A stretch of DNA of 64,000 nt from Bacillota bacterium (GTDB lineage Bacteria; Bacillota; Bacilli; Paenibacillales; NBRC-103111): positions 20,816 through 84,815 of the forward strand of contig JAEWGW010000030.1 in the NCBI GenBank assembly GCA_023388055.1. The letters are read 5' to 3'. Positions 7,366 through 16,600 of the stretch are shown one piece after another. Made by a program: the position numbers and the translations under genes. The notes under the pieces are model-generated. The model had not been told where the DNA came from. It saw only the letters and a program-made list of their open reading frames with translations, and did not search any database. How positions within the stretch are numbered: the first letter of the stretch is position 1; each line of letters starts with the position of its first letter.

Positions 7366-7394
7366 TTATTTTTTTCGTGGAGATTTGCTATAAT
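7366..7394 (+). promoter_or_regulatory. Extended -10 promoter for pth
   Basis: TGCTATAAT (TATAAT at 7389-7394 with a TGn extension) lies 30 bases before the pth ATG. A poor -35, TTATTT at 7366-7371, is 17 bp upstream. Confidence 0.55.
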
Positions 7395-7423
7395 CGAAGG
7401 ATGTACGAGAGGAGCGATAAAGA

Positions 7424-7987
7424 ATGAAATGGTTTGTGGGGTTGGGGAATCCGGGCAGGGAATATGAGAGCACCCGGCATAATATCGGCTTCATGGCCGT
7501 GGACCACATGGCGAAGGAGTGGGGGTTATCCTGGAAATCCGTCTCCAAGTGCAAGGGCCTGGTGGCGGAAGGGATGGTACAGGGTGAAAAAGTGGCGCTG
7601 CTCAAGCCGCAAACCTACATGAACCTGTCGGGAGAATCCGTGCGCGGGTTTATGGATTTTTATAAGGCCAGCCTTGCGGATATGGTGCTGCTCTATGATG
7701 ATATGGATACCCCCTTCGGGCAAATCCGGCTGCGGTATCAGGGAAGTGCGGGAGGCCATAACGGGATTAAATCGATTATCACCCATACCGGCACCCAGAC
7801 CTTCAACCGCATCCGCATCGGTATTTCCCGGCCGCCTGCAGGCTATGATATCGTCCAATATGTGCTGGCCAGCTTCCGCAAGGAGGAGGTCAAGGAAATT
7901 CCTCTGATTCTGGAGCGGGTTGGTGAGGCGATGACCCATACCTTCAACGCCACCTTCGAGCAAACCATGGCCAAATTCAACGGCTGA
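7424..7987 (+). CDS. pth: Peptidyl-tRNA hydrolase (SpoVC)
   Basis: Cleaves peptidyl-tRNA released from stalled ribosomes. The 187-aa protein has the N-terminal FVGLGNPGREYESTRHNIGF with the catalytic His, LLKPQTYMNLSG, VLLYDDMDTPFG with the conserved Asp, and GSAGGHNGIKS binding the tRNA 3' end. The ATG has GAGAGGAG about nine bases upstream. It is called SpoVC in B. subtilis, where loss impairs sporulation; order pth-fin-mfd is conserved. Confidence 0.97.
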   Translation: MKWFVGLGNPGREYESTRHNIGFMAVDHMAKEWGLSWKSVSKCKGLVAEGMVQGEKVALLKPQTYMNLSGESVRGFMDFYKASLADMVLLYDDMDTPFGQIRLRYQGSAGGHNGIKSIITHTGTQTFNRIRIGISRPPAGYDIVQYVLASFRKEEVKEIPLILERVGEAMTHTFNATFEQTMAKFNG

Positions 7988-8101
7988 GTTACCTTAATCC
8001 CTGGGAACCTTCTCATAAAATGGCCCTATTCCGGACATACTGGAGGGTAACGTGCAAATTTGGCACTAAAACCGGTATGGCTGGAAAGGGGAGCTGGCGT
8101 T

Positions 8102-8332
8102 ATGGATGTTCGGTATGTGTGCCCGCATTGCGGCACGGAGGTGGGCCGGTTGAACGGCAGCCATCTTACGGAGGCACAGTTGGGTTTCCATTCCTTGACC
8201 CTCGAAGAGCGGAGCGATATAATAGCTTATAGCGTGAATGGAGACGTAACCGTCAAGGTAACCTGCGATTATTGCAAGCAGGCTCTGGAGACGAATCCCG
8301 AGCTGATGCTGGTTGCCAATCCGCTGCAGTAA
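8102..8332 (+). CDS. fin: Anti-sigma-F factor Fin (YabK)
   Basis: In B. subtilis Fin binds sigma-F and helps the switch to sigma-G in the forespore. The 76-aa product begins MDVRYVCPHCGTEVGRLNG, has GFHSLTLEERSDII, and ends with CDYCKQALE. The two CxxC pairs (CPHC and CDYC) form the expected zinc-ribbon. I take ATG 8102 as start, preceded by a purine-rich GGAAAGGGGAG at 8081-8091; the longer reading from 8060 adds residues not typical of the family. Position between pth and mfd matches yabK. Confidence 0.93.
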   Translation: MDVRYVCPHCGTEVGRLNGSHLTEAQLGFHSLTLEERSDIIAYSVNGDVTVKVTCDYCKQALETNPELMLVANPLQ

Positions 8333-8348
8333 GCAAAGCGATGAAGAG

Positions 8349-8379
8349 GCCTTGGTGGATGAAGCCCAAGGCTTTTTTT
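8349..8379 (+). terminator. Terminator after fin
   Basis: GCCTTGG at 8349-8355 pairs with CCAAGGC at 8366-8372, followed by seven Ts. Two further hairpins without T tracts follow before mfd: GGCGCC/GGCGCC at 8448-8464 and GAACGGCGTT/AACGCCGTTC at 8510-8534. No gene was seen in 8333-8606. Confidence 0.85.
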
Positions 8380-8606
8380 ACCGGTAAGAAGCCTCGTGTT
8401 TCTGGCCGTATAAGGGAAGACGCCCGATAACATGCGGGCGGCCGCACGGCGCCGGAAAGGCGCCTTTCAGCCGTTTCTTCCCTGAACATGGACAATAAAA
8501 CGGCAAAAGGAACGGCGTTGACCTAAACGCCGTTCGTTGTGTATCCATCCGCTGCCCGTGCTCATTGGCATGGGCGGCTCTTGCATGGGGATAAGGAGTT
8601 GGTCCG

Positions 8607-11600
8607 GTGTTACAGGCTTTGATGAGTGCTTTTTCACAAGATACGGATTTCCGGTCGATCCTGGCCGGGTTGGAGAATGGGCTGCATGAGCAGATTATAT
8701 CCGGCCTGTCCGGCTCCGCCCGCCAAATGGCCATTGCCGCTCTCTCGGAGGAGATGAAGCGGCCAATTGTGGTTTTAACCCATAACATGTATGCTGCTCA
8801 GAAGATTACCGAGGACCTGGCCGAATGCCTCTCTACCGACCAGGTGGCGCTGTTCCCCGTACAGGAGCTGCTGGTGGCCGAGATGGCCGCGCAAAGCCCG
8901 GAGATGCTGGCCCGCCGTATTGATGCGCTGATGCGCCTGGCCTCCGGCTTCCGCGGCGTGCTGGTGGTGCCCTACGCAGGACTGCGCAGGCTGCTGCCGC
9001 CGCAGGCGGTGTTTGCGGAGGCGCGCATTACCATAAGGGTTGGGGACAAGGTACAGCTGGAAGGACTTCTGCAGCGCCTCTCCGCCATGGGCTACGAGCG
9101 CAATGACAAGGTGGAGAACAAAGGGGAAATGAGCGTCCGGGGCGGGATCCTGGATTTCTTCCCTATGACCGCCCCCAATCCCTTCCGGGTAGAGTTCTTC
9201 GATGACGAGGTGGATTCCATCCGCACCTTCGATGCCACCGAGCAGCGGTCGCTAGAGAAGCTGGAGCAGGTGGAGATTGTGCCGTGCCGCGAGATTTTGG
9301 CCGACGGTAAGCGGTTGCAGAGCGCTTCCCAGCATGCTTATGAGCTCCTTCAAGCCCAGCTCGGCAAGATGAATGACCGGAGCGCCAAGCAGAAGCTGCA
9401 GGAAGAGCTGATGCATGAGATTGAACTGCTGCGGCAGGAGCAATTTTTCCCGGGAATCGCCAAGTACATCTCCCTTCTCTATCCGGAGCGGGAGACCCTC
9501 CTGGATCAGCTGCCCAAGGACACCATCCTCGTGGTGGATGAGCCTGGCCGGATTGTGGAAACCGCCAAGCAGCTGGAGCGGGATGAAGCCGAGTGGATGA
9601 CCAGCATGCTGCAGGAGGGTAAGTGCCTGCCTGCGTTTGTGATGACCAAAACCTATGATTCGCTGCTGTTCCGCAAGCCGTTTCCCACTGTGTATCTGAG
9701 CTTGTTCCTGCGCCAGGTGCAAGGCACCCAGCCTCAGAACATCGTCAATATGGTGTGCCGTTCCATGCAGAGTTTCCACGGTCAGATGAACGTGCTCAAG
9801 TCCGAGATGGAGCGCTGGAAAAAGACGGGAGCCAAGGTCATTCTGCTGGCTCAGGGCCAGGAGCGTCTGGACCGGGTGCGCCGCGTGCTCCAGGATTATC
9901 ATATTGAGGAGCCCCAGCTGCTGGACGGCAACCTCCAGGCAGGCTTTGAGCTGCCGGCGGTGAAGCTGGTGGTGATCACCGAAGGCGAGCTGTTCACCCA
10001 GAAGCAGCGGAAGGTACGCAAGATCGACAAGAAGCTGGAAAATGCCGAACGGATCAAGAGCTACCAGGAGCTGAAGGTGGGCGATTATGTCGTCCACGTT
10101 AACCACGGAATCGGGAAATATGTGGGCATTGGCACCCTTGAAATTAACGGAATCCATAAGGACTATATTCACATTTTATATGCAGGGGGCGACAAGCTCT
10201 CTGTTCCCATCGAACAGATCGACCTGATCCAGAAGTACATCGGCGCAGATGAGGGCAAGGAGCCGAAGATTTATAAGCTGGGCGGTACGGATTGGAATAA
10301 GGTCAAAACCAAGGCCCGCTCCGCCGTCCAGGATATCGCTGACGATCTGATCAAGCTGTATGCTGACCGCCAGGCGCGGCCGGGCTACGGGTTCAGCAAG
10401 GATACACCGTACCAGAAGGATTTCGAGGGGATGTTCCCCTACGAGGAAACCCGGGATCAAGCCCGGGCCATCGATGAAATCAAGGTGGACATGGAGCGCA
10501 GCCGCCCCATGGACCGTCTGCTGTGCGGCGACGTCGGCTACGGCAAAACCGAGGTGGCCATCCGAGCGGCCTTCAAGGCGGCCATCGACGGCAAGCAGGT
10601 AGCGGTACTGGTGCCTACCACCATTCTGGCGCAGCAGCATTATGAGACCTTCCGGGAACGGTTCTCCGGCTTCCCCTTCCATATCCAGGTGCTCTCCCGT
10701 TTCCGCTCCAAGAAGGAGCAGAACGAAACGATCAAGGGCATCAAAAACGGCACTGTTGATATTGTCATCGGCACCCACCGGCTGTTGTCTGCGGACATGA
10801 TCTTCAAGGACTTGGGCCTCCTCATCGTGGATGAGGAGCAGCGGTTCGGCGTGGCCCACAAGGAGAAGCTGAAGCGGCTGAAATCCAATGTGGATGTGCT
10901 GACGCTGACGGCTACGCCCATTCCCCGGACGCTGCACATGTCCATGCTGGGTGTGCGGGATCTGTCGGTTATTGAGACGCCGCCGGAAAACCGCTTCCCT
11001 GTGCAGACCTATGTGGTGGAGCACAGCAATTCCCTGACCCGAGAGGCCATCGAACGGGAATTGGCCCGCGAGGGCCAGGTGTATTATCTGTACAACCGGG
11101 TGCAGGGCATCCAGCAGATTGCCGACCAGATTACCATGCTGGTGCCCGACGCCCGAGTGGCTGTGGCCCATGGGCAGATGGGAGAGCAGGAGCTGGAGAA
11201 AACCATCCTGGATTTCTTGGACGGGGAATTCGATGTGCTGGTCAGCACCAGTATTATTGAAACCGGTGTGGACATCCCCAACGTCAACACCCTGATCGTC
11301 CATGACGCCGACAAAATGGGCTTGTCCCAGCTCTACCAGCTGCGGGGCCGGGTAGGACGCTCCAACCGGATCGCGTATGCGTATTTTACCTACCAGCGGG
11401 ATAAAATGCTCACGGAGGTGGCCGAAAAGCGGCTCCAGGCTATCAAGGAGTTTACGGAGCTGGGGTCCGGCTTCAAAATTGCCATGCGGGACTTGTCCAT
11501 CCGCGGCGCAGGCAATCTTCTGGGGGCGGAGCAGCACGGCTTTATCGCTTCCGTAGGCTTTGACCTGTACTCCCAGATGCTCACCGAGGAAATCAAGAAG

Positions 11601-12134
11601 CGCAAGGTGGAGCTGGGGGAGGAGCCGGAGGAGAAGCGAGTCTTCTCGACACAAATCGAGATGCAGCTTGACGCTTATTTACCGTCGGATTATATTTATG
11701 ACAGTATGCAAAAAATAGAAATCTACAAGAAAGTGGCTACTGCCGTCAGCCTGGACGAGGTGGAGGATATTGAGGAGGAGCTGGTTGACCGGTTCGGGGA
11801 CATCCCTGACGCTGTCAAACACCTGCTTACCGTAGCCCGTCTGCGGATTTACGGCTCCGAGTACCGGATCGAGACCATCCGGCAGCGCGGAGATGATGTG
11901 GAAATTCTCTTCTCGGGCAGTTTGGCCGAGCAGGTGGATCAGAAGAAGCTTGCGGTCAGCCAGCAGGCCTTCGAGAACCGGATCCGGCCTGTGCCCGGTT
12001 CCCCGAACATGATGATTATGAAGGGCAAAGGTTTGACGCCGGAGCAGTCCATCGGTATGTTGGAACGGTTTCTGGTACAATATAAGGAAGCTCTAAAACC
12101 GAAAGGGGAACTGGAGAATGTTTCAAATTCTTAA
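8607..12134 (+). CDS. mfd: Transcription-repair coupling factor Mfd
   Basis: ATP-driven translocase that removes RNA polymerase stalled at lesions and recruits UvrA. The 1175-aa protein carries the UvrB-homology module (about 1-350), the RNAP-interaction domain (about 490-560, VVHVNHGIGKYVGI), a RecG-like helicase core with Walker A GDVGYGKTEVAI at about 641 and Walker B DEEQRFG at about 742, the second RecA domain with RGRVGRS, and the C-terminal TRCF domain. GTG 8607 has AAGGAG eight bases upstream. Its 3' end overlaps the next gene by 17 bp, suggesting coupling. Confidence 0.98.
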   Translation: MLQALMSAFSQDTDFRSILAGLENGLHEQIISGLSGSARQMAIAALSEEMKRPIVVLTHNMYAAQKITEDLAECLSTDQVALFPVQELLVAEMAAQSPEMLARRIDALMRLASGFRGVLVVPYAGLRRLLPPQAVFAEARITIRVGDKVQLEGLLQRLSAMGYERNDKVENKGEMSVRGGILDFFPMTAPNPFRVEFFDDEVDSIRTFDATEQRSLEKLEQVEIVPCREILADGKRLQSASQHAYELLQAQLGKMNDRSAKQKLQEELMHEIELLRQEQFFPGIAKYISLLYPERETLLDQLPKDTILVVDEPGRIVETAKQLERDEAEWMTSMLQEGKCLPAFVMTKTYDSLLFRKPFPTVYLSLFLRQVQGTQPQNIVNMVCRSMQSFHGQMNVLKSEMERWKKTGAKVILLAQGQERLDRVRRVLQDYHIEEPQLLDGNLQAGFELPAVKLVVITEGELFTQKQRKVRKIDKKLENAERIKSYQELKVGDYVVHVNHGIGKYVGIGTLEINGIHKDYIHILYAGGDKLSVPIEQIDLIQKYIGADEGKEPKIYKLGGTDWNKVKTKARSAVQDIADDLIKLYADRQARPGYGFSKDTPYQKDFEGMFPYEETRDQARAIDEIKVDMERSRPMDRLLCGDVGYGKTEVAIRAAFKAAIDGKQVAVLVPTTILAQQHYETFRERFSGFPFHIQVLSRFRSKKEQNETIKGIKNGTVDIVIGTHRLLSADMIFKDLGLLIVDEEQRFGVAHKEKLKRLKSNVDVLTLTATPIPRTLHMSMLGVRDLSVIETPPENRFPVQTYVVEHSNSLTREAIERELAREGQVYYLYNRVQGIQQIADQITMLVPDARVAVAHGQMGEQELEKTILDFLDGEFDVLVSTSIIETGVDIPNVNTLIVHDADKMGLSQLYQLRGRVGRSNRIAYAYFTYQRDKMLTEVAEKRLQAIKEFTELGSGFKIAMRDLSIRGAGNLLGAEQHGFIASVGFDLYSQMLTEEIKKRKVELGEEPEEKRVFSTQIEMQLDAYLPSDYIYDSMQKIEIYKKVATAVSLDEVEDIEEELVDRFGDIPDAVKHLLTVARLRIYGSEYRIETIRQRGDDVEILFSGSLAEQVDQKKLAVSQQAFENRIRPVPGSPNMMIMKGKGLTPEQSIGMLERFLVQYKEALKPKGELENVSNS

Positions 12135-13176
12135 GAACGCCCGCTTGCCCAAAGCGGCTTTGGCTGTAGTGTTGGGCGCGGCTTTGATTGTCAGCGGCTG
12201 CGGCAAGAAGGAAGGCGACAAAACAGTTGCCGCTACCTATACAGGCGGGGAAATTACGCAAACGGAGCTGACCCAGTTCCACAGCATTTTTTTCTCCCAG
12301 TACGGGGATATGGCGGGCAGTCCGGAAATGCAGGAGTACCTGCTGAAGCAGCTGGCTACCCTGAAGATCATGGCCGGCAAGGCCTCCGATGACACCAAGA
12401 AGGAAGCGGAGAAGGAAGCCAAGGACCAGATCAAGCAAATGGAGGAGTATTACAACTCCCAAGAAAAGGGCGCCTTCGACAAGCAGCTGGAAACCTTGAA
12501 GGTTAGCAAGAAGGACCTGGAGAAATATGTGACGCTGAGCACCACCGTGCTGAAGGATACCAGCGGCAAGGTAACGGACGATCAAATTAAGTCCAACTAC
12601 GATGCCAAGCTGAAGGAAGACCCCCATGTATATGACCTGGCATCGGTAGCCCATATTCTGGTTGCCTTGAAGGACCCCAATGACGCCACCCGTACCAAGG
12701 ATCTGCGGACCAAGGAGGAAGCCTTGACCCGGATTAATGAAGTCAAAACCAAGCTGGCAAGCGGCGGCGACTTCGCGGCGCTGGCCAAGGAATATTCCGA
12801 TGATACGGGCTCCAAGGACAAGGAAGGCAAATACGAAAACCAAAATCCTTCCGTATGGGATCCTGCCTTCAAAGAGGCAGCCCTGACCCAGCCGATAGGC
12901 CAGGTTGGCCAGCCCTTCGAAAGCTCCTTCGGTTACCATATTCTTCGGGTGGACAAGCGTGAGGTGCAAACCCTGGATGCGGTGAAAGAAGACATCCGGA
13001 CCGAGATTGCCGACAAGATGATCGGCGATTTCATCACCAATGAATTGCCCAAGCTGGAATTCAAAATCACTCTTCCGGCAGCCAGTGCAAGTGCGTCAGT
13101 TTCCCCTGAGGCATCTGCGCCCGCGGCCAGCACTGCGGCTAGCCCGGCAGCAAGCGCCAGCCCGGCGGCGAAATAG
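12118..13176 (+). CDS. PrsA-like peptidyl-prolyl isomerase lipoprotein
   Basis: Probably an extracytoplasmic foldase tethered to the membrane. A lipoprotein signal peptide ends in the lipobox VSGC with the lipid-modified cysteine at C28. A SurA/trigger-type N-terminal helical region (about 40-185) precedes a parvulin rotamase domain (about 195-295: ASVAHILVALKD, DFAALAKEYSDD, FESSFGYHILRV). The last 30 residues are an Ala/Ser/Pro low-complexity tail. The start ATG overlaps the end of mfd. B. subtilis has no gene at this position; its PrsA is elsewhere, so orthology to PrsA is not claimed. Confidence 0.88.
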   Translation: MFQILKNARLPKAALAVVLGAALIVSGCGKKEGDKTVAATYTGGEITQTELTQFHSIFFSQYGDMAGSPEMQEYLLKQLATLKIMAGKASDDTKKEAEKEAKDQIKQMEEYYNSQEKGAFDKQLETLKVSKKDLEKYVTLSTTVLKDTSGKVTDDQIKSNYDAKLKEDPHVYDLASVAHILVALKDPNDATRTKDLRTKEEALTRINEVKTKLASGGDFAALAKEYSDDTGSKDKEGKYENQNPSVWDPAFKEAALTQPIGQVGQPFESSFGYHILRVDKREVQTLDAVKEDIRTEIADKMIGDFITNELPKLEFKITLPAASASASVSPEASAPAASTAASPAASASPAAK

Positions 13177-13189
13177 ACCATCAACTAAC

Positions 13190-13228
13190 AGCGGTATGGA
13201 GCGAAAGCTCTGTGCCGTTTTTTTTGTT
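13190..13228 (+). terminator. Terminator after the PrsA-like gene
   Basis: A 12-13 bp stem (13191-13203 with 13208-13220, several G-U pairs) is capped by GAAA and followed by a run of eight Ts. Confidence 0.85.
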
Positions 13229-13250
13229 GTTTGGGTGGTGGTGACTGTAA

Positions 13251-13427
13251 CGGACACGGGAGCCACTATTGGGCGGGAAAAGGGTGTTTTTTTATCCGAA
13301 CGGACACAGGAGCCGCTATTTCCGGGAAAACAGCAGCTTTTAGCTGGTGAAAGGAGAAATAACGTCCCGTGTGTCCGCGAAAACGTCAGAAGCCTTTATT
13401 TTGGCAAAATAACGGCTCTCCGGTCCA
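13251..13427. repeat. Four copies of a 20-bp intergenic repeat, two direct and two inverted
   Basis: CGGACACGGGAGCCACTATT at 13251-13270 and CGGACACAGGAGCCGCTATT at 13301-13320 are direct copies. The complements of 13358-13377 and 13409-13427 read CGGACACACGGGACGTTATT and GGACCGGAGAGCCGTTATT. No gene was found in the 425 bp between the PrsA-like gene and the GH115 gene; this repeat cluster is its main content. Confidence 0.75.
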
Positions 13428-13601
13428 GATGGCCATCGGATTGCCGGCAGACGTATGTTTGAGATGGAGGGAAGCCGCAATCTTTCTAAAACGGGTACAA
13501 AAACATTTTAAGATCCTCCATTTTTATCGGGTTCTGCGGAGGGTAGAATGGGGACGGGATAAAATGAAAGCGCAAACAAAATAAAAAAGAGGTGAGCTGA
13601 A

Positions 13602-16600
13602 GTGATCGGAAAAATAAGACGTATCCTCGCCGTGGTGATGATCGCCGTCCTGGCTGCCGGTATGCTGCCTGTTTATGCAGCAGCCGAACCTTCCTCGGAG
13701 AGCGGGACCCGTGGCTTCATCGCAGAATCAGGCGGAGCGCCCGATTTCCCGTTGGCGGTTAACGGAGCCGCAGCAGCCCTCTGGGTTGACGCCCAGGATA
13801 ATGCTCCGGTCAGGCGGGTGGTCAATGACCTGAAGGAGGATATCAAACGGGTCACTGGGCTGGAAACTACCGTAAGCAGTGCAGCCACCCTTCCCGCCGG
13901 GCCGGTGGTTGTTGTGGGCACGTTGGATGGAAGCGCCCAAGTCAAGGCGTTGGTGGACACTGGTAAAATTACACCCGCTGAAGTGTCCGCTATCAAGGGC
14001 AAGTGGGAGGCTTACCTCATCAAGGTGGTCGATTCGCATACCCTGGTGATCGCAGGATCCGATCCACGTGGGGCAGTATTCGGGGTGTATGAGCTATCCG
14101 AGCGGATGGGAGTCAGCCCCTGGTATTTTTTTGCGGATGCGGCTATTGAAGCCAAAGCTGCGGTTTACGTCAAAGCCGGAACATCCATCACCGATAAGCC
14201 CGATGTGCAGTACCGCGGAGTGTTCCTCAACGATGAGGAAAAGCTCAGTCGTTGGGCAACCGAGGTATTCCAGGATCCCAATACCATGGGGCCCAAAACA
14301 TATGCCAAAATCTTCGAGCTGATTCTCCGGCTGAAGGGCAACTACATCTGGGCCGCCATGCACGTCAATTCCATTAACAACGTACCGGGCAACATTGAGC
14401 TGGTGCAGGAATACGGTATTGTGCTGGGCTCCAGCCACCCCGATATGCTCTTGCGGACCAATGTCCACGAGTGGGACAGGTGGAAAAGCGACTATGCTGC
14501 GCAGCATGGACTCAATGCCAACGATATCAAATATGACTACACCGTAAGCAAGGATGCCCTGCTCCAATATTGGCGTGATAATATCCAGCGGCATAAGAAT
14601 ACCGACGCCCAGTGGACATTGGGGATGCGCGGCCTGCATGATGAACCCTTCGAAACGCTGAATCTGATGTCCGATGCCTATCAGCATCTGGGCAATAATC
14701 TGGAGGACCGGAAAGCCGGTCTCATGAACGAGATTATCCGGGACCAGCAGCAGCTGTTAAAGGATATTCTCGGCCCGGACAAATACGCGGCTTCCTTCCA
14801 GGCACTGATCCCGTATAAGGAGGTGCTGCCCATCTATAATAACCCCACCTTTGATCTGCCCGAAAATGTGACCGTTATCTGGTGTGACGATAACCACGGG
14901 ATGATGCGGAGGATGCCGGACGCCGCCGAACGGGCAAGGGAGGGTGGCCATGGCTTGTATTACCACGTATCCTACTGGGCGCCGGTCGATCAAAGCTACA
15001 TGTGGCTCAGTTCTATTCCGCTTGCGGTGATGGGGGAGGAGCTCAGCAAGTCCTGGGAGCATAACATCCGCAAGTCCTGGATTCTGAATGTAGGGGATAT
15101 CAAACCCCAGGAAGCGGAGATGACCTTTTTTATCCGGTACGGCTGGGATGTGGAGCAATATAAGAACAAGGCCGACCAATTCCTGAAGGACTGGACTGCC
15201 CAGCATGTCGGCAGTGCATATGAAACGGCCGACATTCTCAACACCTTCTACCAGCACACCATCGTCCGCAAGCCGGAGCATATGAAGGATGGCCTGTTCA
15301 ACCAGATTCACTATGGGGATGAGGCCTCCAAACGGATGGCGGTGTACCAGGAGCTGTTCGACCGGACGGCTGCCATCGCCCAGGCGCTGCCGGAGAAGCA
15401 GAAGCTGCCCTTCTATGAGCTGGTTCAATCCAAGATTAATTGGGCCTATTACGTCAATAAAGCCTATTATTATGCGGACCGAAGCAATCTGGCCTTCGAT
15501 CAGGGCAGGATGGCCTCCGCCGACAGTATGCTTAAGCTGTCGCAGGAGGCCGATCTGGCGAAGAAAGCCGAGATTGCCTATTACAGCACCATCGCAGAGG
15601 GCAAGTGGAAAGGCTTCATTGACCCGGAGGTTGCCTCGCCCCCTGTGATTAACCAGCTGCCTCCCGGTACACCGGCGCTGGTGCTGGGCGCGCCTGCTTT
15701 AGGGGTTGTGACGGAGGGTGAAGCCCTGCCCCAGGAGCATTCCAGCCTGGTTTTCTCCCCTTACAATCAGGTTGGTAAATTCATCGATCTGTTCAATAAG
15801 GGCGCAGGCAGCGTGAATTGGACAGCCACTGCCGATCAGCCGTGGGTGCAGCTCTCCGCCTCCGCCGGGACTGTCATCGACGAAACCCGTCTTATGGTAA
15901 CAGTGCCCAATATGGAAGCCCATAAGGGAGCAACCGCAGCGGTTACGATTACCGACACGGGGACCAACCTCAAGAAGATGATTCAGGTTACGGTTGATAA
16001 CCCGGCAGCCCCCTTAGCTGCAATCATCGGTTATGCCGAGGCGGACGGTTATGTCTCCATGGAAGCCGAGCATTACAGCCGCTTGAATGCCAAGGGGGAT
16101 AAGACCTGGGAGATCATTCGTGACGCAGGCCGTGCCTTCGGCGGGGATGTAGTCCGTGCGTATTCGCCTGATCTGGGGGCTGTAGAGGAAAGTGCGGTTA
16201 CTGCCTCTGCCCCCAGCCTGGAATATGATATTAATCTGACCTCTTCCGGTCAGTTTCCCTTGGAGGTTTACCGGATTCCCACGCTGAACGCCAAGGGGAA
16301 GGTGCGTTTTGCCGTATCTGTGGATGACAGTGCCCCGATTATCGTGGAATCCGCAGCAGCTGATGAAGGACAGGGCACCATCTGGGTGAGCAATCTGTTC
16401 CATATGATTGAGAAGCATGTGGTAACGCTGCCTGCTCTCTCCGCCGGTAAACACACCATTAGGCTGTGGATGATAGACAGCTTCATTATGATCGATAAGC
16501 TGGTGCTGTACACCGATACGGAGGGTGTGATTCCAAGCGAGCTTGGTCCGGATGAGAGCTATCACCCTGAATATAACCCGGCCTTTCACCCGGGCACCGC

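Noticed and set aside
7145..7393. Forward 82-codon ORF opposite the reverse 66-codon gene
   Set aside because: No ribosome site, and it runs across the pth promoter; the reverse frame is the better candidate.
13251..13427. CRISPR array
   Set aside because: Only four copies in mixed orientation with irregular spacing and no cas genes in the window.
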